A stretch of DNA of 64,000 nt from positions 25,919,150 to 25,983,149 of the forward strand of contig CM035233.1 of the NCBI GenBank assembly GCA_020226215.1, in the 5' to 3' direction. The position numbers and the translations under genes are program-made. The stretch is from Sindora glabra. Its lineage: Eukaryota; Streptophyta; Magnoliopsida; Fabales; Fabaceae. Under the pieces are notes generated by a model. That model did not search any database, was not told the DNA's origin, and worked only from the letters and a program-made list of their open reading frames with translations. Below, one piece after another: positions 60,501-64,000 of the stretch (positions are counted from its first letter, which is position 1; every line of letters starts with the position of its first letter).

Positions 60501-61269
60501 ATAGTTGATAAGATTGAGATGATTTATCTATGTTTAGCCTTAATGGTTGTCTATGATTATGATGTCTACCTACAATGGGCAATATGTGATATGATAATGA
60601 TTTAGCATACTAGCAAATAGTTAGGAATACTATGATTTGTTATAGGAGATATGAAATCTAGTTATGCGTAGGTGCACACTCAACTTGAGATTTAGTGCTA
60701 TGTAATTCAAAGATCCAAGGAAATAAGTTTGTGATTAGTTTTTTGAAACTTTACAAATATACAAAGTTAAATCTCCTGCAAGTAATGGTAGATGTATACT
60801 CACTAAATTCTCATAACTCACTCTATTTTATTCACAACATTTTCAAGTTAAGATTTAAGTCTTGTTATATGCATGGAGAAGCAAAAACTGACTAAATTGA
60901 AGATTTGACAGTTGGGATTCTTTTTGAAATGGAATTAAAATTAGAAATAGAAATGATATTAATTCAACATTTAATGTGTTGAATCATTTACCTATGCGTA
61001 AATTTAAGACTATACTATATCATATGCATATTTATCACTATCATTTTTGGAAATCAAATAGGTTTTACATATTTAGGGTGTGTGACTTTCGAGAAGTGTC
61101 CAAAAATAAAGGAGACTCTATCCATTTTTCTACAAAAATTTTAAAAGTAAAATTTTAAATCTCCTTATAAATTTGAAAACTCTCGTTAAATAAAAGGAGT
61201 AAAATTGCTAAAGCTTGTAAAAGTCAATAATGGGATCTATGCCAGTCACGATTAAATTAGGTCATGACA
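57597..61269 (-). mobile_element. 3.7-kb solo LTR-like insertion, copy 2 (inverted)
   Basis: Reverse-complement homologue of 34995-38693 along its length. The plus-strand left end is TGTAATATCGTAGAAT and the right end is GGTCATGACA, so it has TG...CA ends of 3673 bp. Flanking five bases are AAATG (57592-57596) and AAATA (61270-61274), a one-mismatch target duplication. No internal retroelement genes are present. A GC-richer block at 58200-58760 corresponds to 37440-38040 of copy 1. Copies 1 and 2 have lost different CpGs at the TGTCACGACC-type terminus, showing independent decay. Confidence 0.82.
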
Positions 61270-61748
61270 AAATAACTTCCCAAACATTTTAAAACTAATC
61301 AAAACTAATATCTAAATTGTTCATGACCACATCAATTGGTTAAAAAATGGATAAAAGTAGTTTAAAATAGTTTAATCATCCATTATTTTCTTTTTTTTTA
61401 ATGTTGTTCACACTTTCTCATTTCAAAAATTTTTATTATTTACTATGGCTCAATTTAATTTCTAATAAATATACCATTACCAATAAATCATAAAGAAAAA
61501 TTAAATTAAAAAAATATAAAATTCAAAAAAATTAAATAAATATATACTAATATCCGGCCATTACCTTGGTTTAAAGATCTCTCTTAAAGTTAGCAAGATT
61601 AAGAAAAGTGATGCTTTTAAGCAAACAATGGCTAGTAAAGAGCTGGAGCTTCTTCTATGAAATTGAAAACATTCGTGACCATTTATATTGATGTTAGCAT
61701 TATTGATCATAATGATCATAACTTTCTTAAGGAATCATGACCAATTTT
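61270..61748. other. Unassigned AT-rich stretch
   Basis: No gene or family motif is recognised between the inverted solo LTR and the next LTR-like start. Confidence 0.4.
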
Positions 61749-63099
61749 GTCACGCCCCTACAAATTTAGAAGTCTATTTTAATTTATTTTTATTAATAAC
61801 TACGTAAATGTGATAATGAATGAATAGGGCTTGCTATGGTATCCCCATGGGTTTGGAACCTAGGGTGATGTAGCAGAATACAAGCCACTGGATGAGATTA
61901 TCAAAAATCTTAATAATCTCATCTAGTGGCCTGAATTTTGCCACACTACCCTGAGTTCCAAAACCACAAGGGTACCTTAGAATTTCCCTGAATAAATTGT
62001 TATGCATGTGTTTAAGATGAAAAATGAAATTGAGAAAAATAGAAATTATAACAAACATATGAAGAATTAAATTAATTTAAGGTTAAAATATAATCAAATT
62101 TGGATAAGTGTGTTTAAAGGAGATTTATGGTAACTTTTTTTCCATTTTACCCTTGAGACTTTTAAAAACTATAAATATGAAAATGCCCTTCTATGGCTTT
62201 AAAATCCTAAAACTCACATTGTTATCCCTACTTTCATTGTAAACCAATCGCAACCCTTTCTTTGACTTTCAACTTTAAGCTTTCCATTTCTAAATCATTA
62301 AATTAAGGCAAGATTCACCTAAAGAACTCGAGAAGTTATGATTCACTCCACTTCAAGACCAACTAACCATTCTCCTCGATCCTTTTCATCTCTTCCATAT
62401 CTTAGGAAAGTGGATAATCTACCTAATTTAAAAATTTTTGAAGCATTTTGAATATTATACCCTAAGGTTGATAGATTATGCATTTTAACAAAAGGATTAT
62501 GTTTAAATATTATTTTTTTTTTGCTCTGAAATGCTATTAGGAAAGAGTTGCAATGCTTATTTAAAAGTTTAAACTAGATTTAGGTGTGATATATTAATAA
62601 AGTAAGGAAGATTTAGGTTTATTCAATGAGAAACTCTGTAAATTTTCAAAATCCCATATTATAATTGAGTATGATACTCAAATATGGGCATGGGAGTTAG
62701 CTCAAGGAGACCATATTCAACTCTCATAGTTAAATATTGTAGTGAGGTCTAACCTCTAGCTAAAGGTGCTTAGACATAATATTTAAGTAAGAATATAAGG
62801 AGTTATAGCCTAAGAGCTACCCTATTTGAGTACTGCAATGTCAATACTCTCTGGTTCAAAATATTCAACTACAATAATTGCACATAGCTTTCAAAAGCCT
62901 TATATTTGACTATTATAGTTGAATACCTTTAGCAAAAACCTAGTTAACACTTATAGTTATAGGAGTCATATGCTACTAGCAAGTAATGTAGAATAGGTTA
63001 CTTATGAATAAATTTATTGATATTATTGAGAATGAAAATTATGAAATGATGATGAATTATATTTATACATGAATATATATTGGAATTGTTCAAATTTGT
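61749..63099 (+). repeat. Chromovirus-type LTR fragment with a long foldback
   Basis: Begins TGTCACGCCCCTACAAATTT, a start typical of plant Ty3/gypsy chromovirus LTRs. A TATA-like CTATAAATATG lies at 62169. The far end is lost where the copia LTR begins at 63100. No coding region is seen. It may be a solo LTR or part of a larger decayed element. The foldback at 61815-62000 is listed separately. Confidence 0.5.
61834..61980. repeat. Long imperfect inverted repeat (hairpin)
   Basis: The arm 61834-61903 pairs with about 61911-61980 across a loop of a few bases. Hand alignment of the 70-base arms gives 54 identical positions. Several mismatches would be G-U pairs in RNA. Weaker pairing seems to extend outward to about 61815 and 62000. 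A transcript would form a long near-continuous stem. Confidence 0.85.
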
Positions 63100-64000
63100 T
63101 GTTAGTGTATGTCCTAGGAGCTAATAATAAAGATAATTATATTAATGCACAATGTATTATGTTTTATTTCAGGCAATGCAATTATTATATTTTATTTTCA
63201 TTTTTTATATCTATGCAATTTATAACTTAATATAATAATTATCCTTGGAATAATTTTACTATTCCTAAAATGCCCCTAGTTAAGTATTATTATGAAAAGA
63301 ATAGTAATAATACATCGAGACTAACATGTATAATGACTGATGATTATAAATCATGGATATGTGATCTCAAGTGAATGCATGAGTACATTGTTAGTGAATA
63401 GATGTACTAGATTGGCCCATAATGAAAAACTACATGGATTGTCATATGTCATTAGTTATTCTCACGTGACCACAATATACATAGTCTTTTGACCTGAAAT
63501 CACTACAATTCTTTACATGAGGACTCACACACTTTGATATCGTCCTGTATCACCTTTAACTGGGATGTGTTATAAGATGTTAATTGGGTGTGTCATGAAT
63601 CATGTAGAGGGATAGGAGTGATGTAGATGAGAATTTTATTTCTATTATATAGTAAGAGTGGTATCTTTGGACCCCTTGATTGAGTGAGATTAAGAAATGC
63701 ATGGCCATGCTCAAATGGATCAATATGAAATATTAATCATTTATTTAAGTTAGTCTACTCGGTATCAAGAAACATAAATTGAACATTAACAAGAATGACA
63801 CATTCCATGTCTCTTGTTTAATTTGGATATCATTACAAAAGGGACTATGTTGCAAAAGTGTTATTTACACATTAAGTGAATATTGAGTCATAGACATTTT
63901 TTTACTACTTGGGTGGAAGTGAGATATTGCTAGATACCGCTTACTATCTATGATCCATAAATGGGTTATTACCAACATAGTAAGAACCTACGAGTCATAC
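63100..64000 (+). repeat. Second copy of the element E-type copia LTR (outer end)
   Basis: Starts TGTTAGTGTATG and aligns, inverted, with 43526 downward (TATAATAATTATCC, CACTTTGATATCG and TCACGTGACC-type blocks). No polypurine tract precedes it, so it is a 5' LTR or a solo LTR whose remainder lies to the right of the window. Confidence 0.88.

Noticed and set aside
61834..62058. 74-codon minus-strand frame over the hairpin
   Set aside because: Openness is a by-product of the inverted repeat. No family motif, and the element context explains it.

Overview
The window looks like heterochromatic, repeat-packed DNA of a flowering plant, probably a eudicot. It is very AT-rich and CpG-poor. Everything I can recognise is a plant transposable element: Ty3/gypsy (Athila-like, Tat-like and chromovirus-like LTRs), Ty1/copia, and CACTA (En/Spm) DNA transposons. 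I found no intact host gene, no rRNA or tRNA gene, and no CRISPR or bacterial-type feature. Nearly all coding regions are broken by stops and frameshifts, many of which look like C-to-T or G-to-A changes. The species cannot be named from the sequence.

Layout. (1) 1-13541: Athila-like element B lies on the minus strand and is split by element A (plus strand, 1429-9820) of the same family; A sits between imperfect 5-bp target duplications. Both A and B carry gag, protease and a shared uncharacterised ORF ('X'), and neither has reverse transcriptase, RNase H or integrase. (2) 13542-14874: the 3' end of a CACTA element, which B interrupted. (3) 15461-26954: a full-length, decayed Tat-lineage element F (gag, PR, RT, RH, second RH, IN, short tandem repeats, then an antisense ORF remnant). 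(4) 28253-31278: a second CACTA 3' half, minus strand, facing the first. (5) 31279-39164: Athila-related element C, which has no recognisable coding region and perfect TATAG target duplications. Its 3' LTR is split by a 3.7-kb solo-LTR-like insertion (34995-38693). (6) 40304 to about 54568: a plus-strand CACTA element D whose TNP2 transposase is cut by a minus-strand copia element E (41853-51647, AAGTA duplications). E in turn carries a solo Athila-like LTR (about 48058-49725). (7) About 54570-56280: a minus-strand CACTA deletion derivative. (8) 57597-61269: a second copy of the 3.7-kb LTR, inverted relative to the first. (9) 61749-63099: a chromovirus-like LTR fragment containing a long foldback, cut by another copy of the copia LTR (63100 to the window end).

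The pieces form a stratigraphy rather than a pathway: CACTA elements are the oldest layer, Athila-like and copia elements inserted into them, and solo LTRs or younger elements inserted into those. The most interesting point is the gag-protease-X Athila family. Two copies share the same missing polymerase module and a conserved extra reading frame, so it probably spread as a non-autonomous family mobilised by an autonomous relative.
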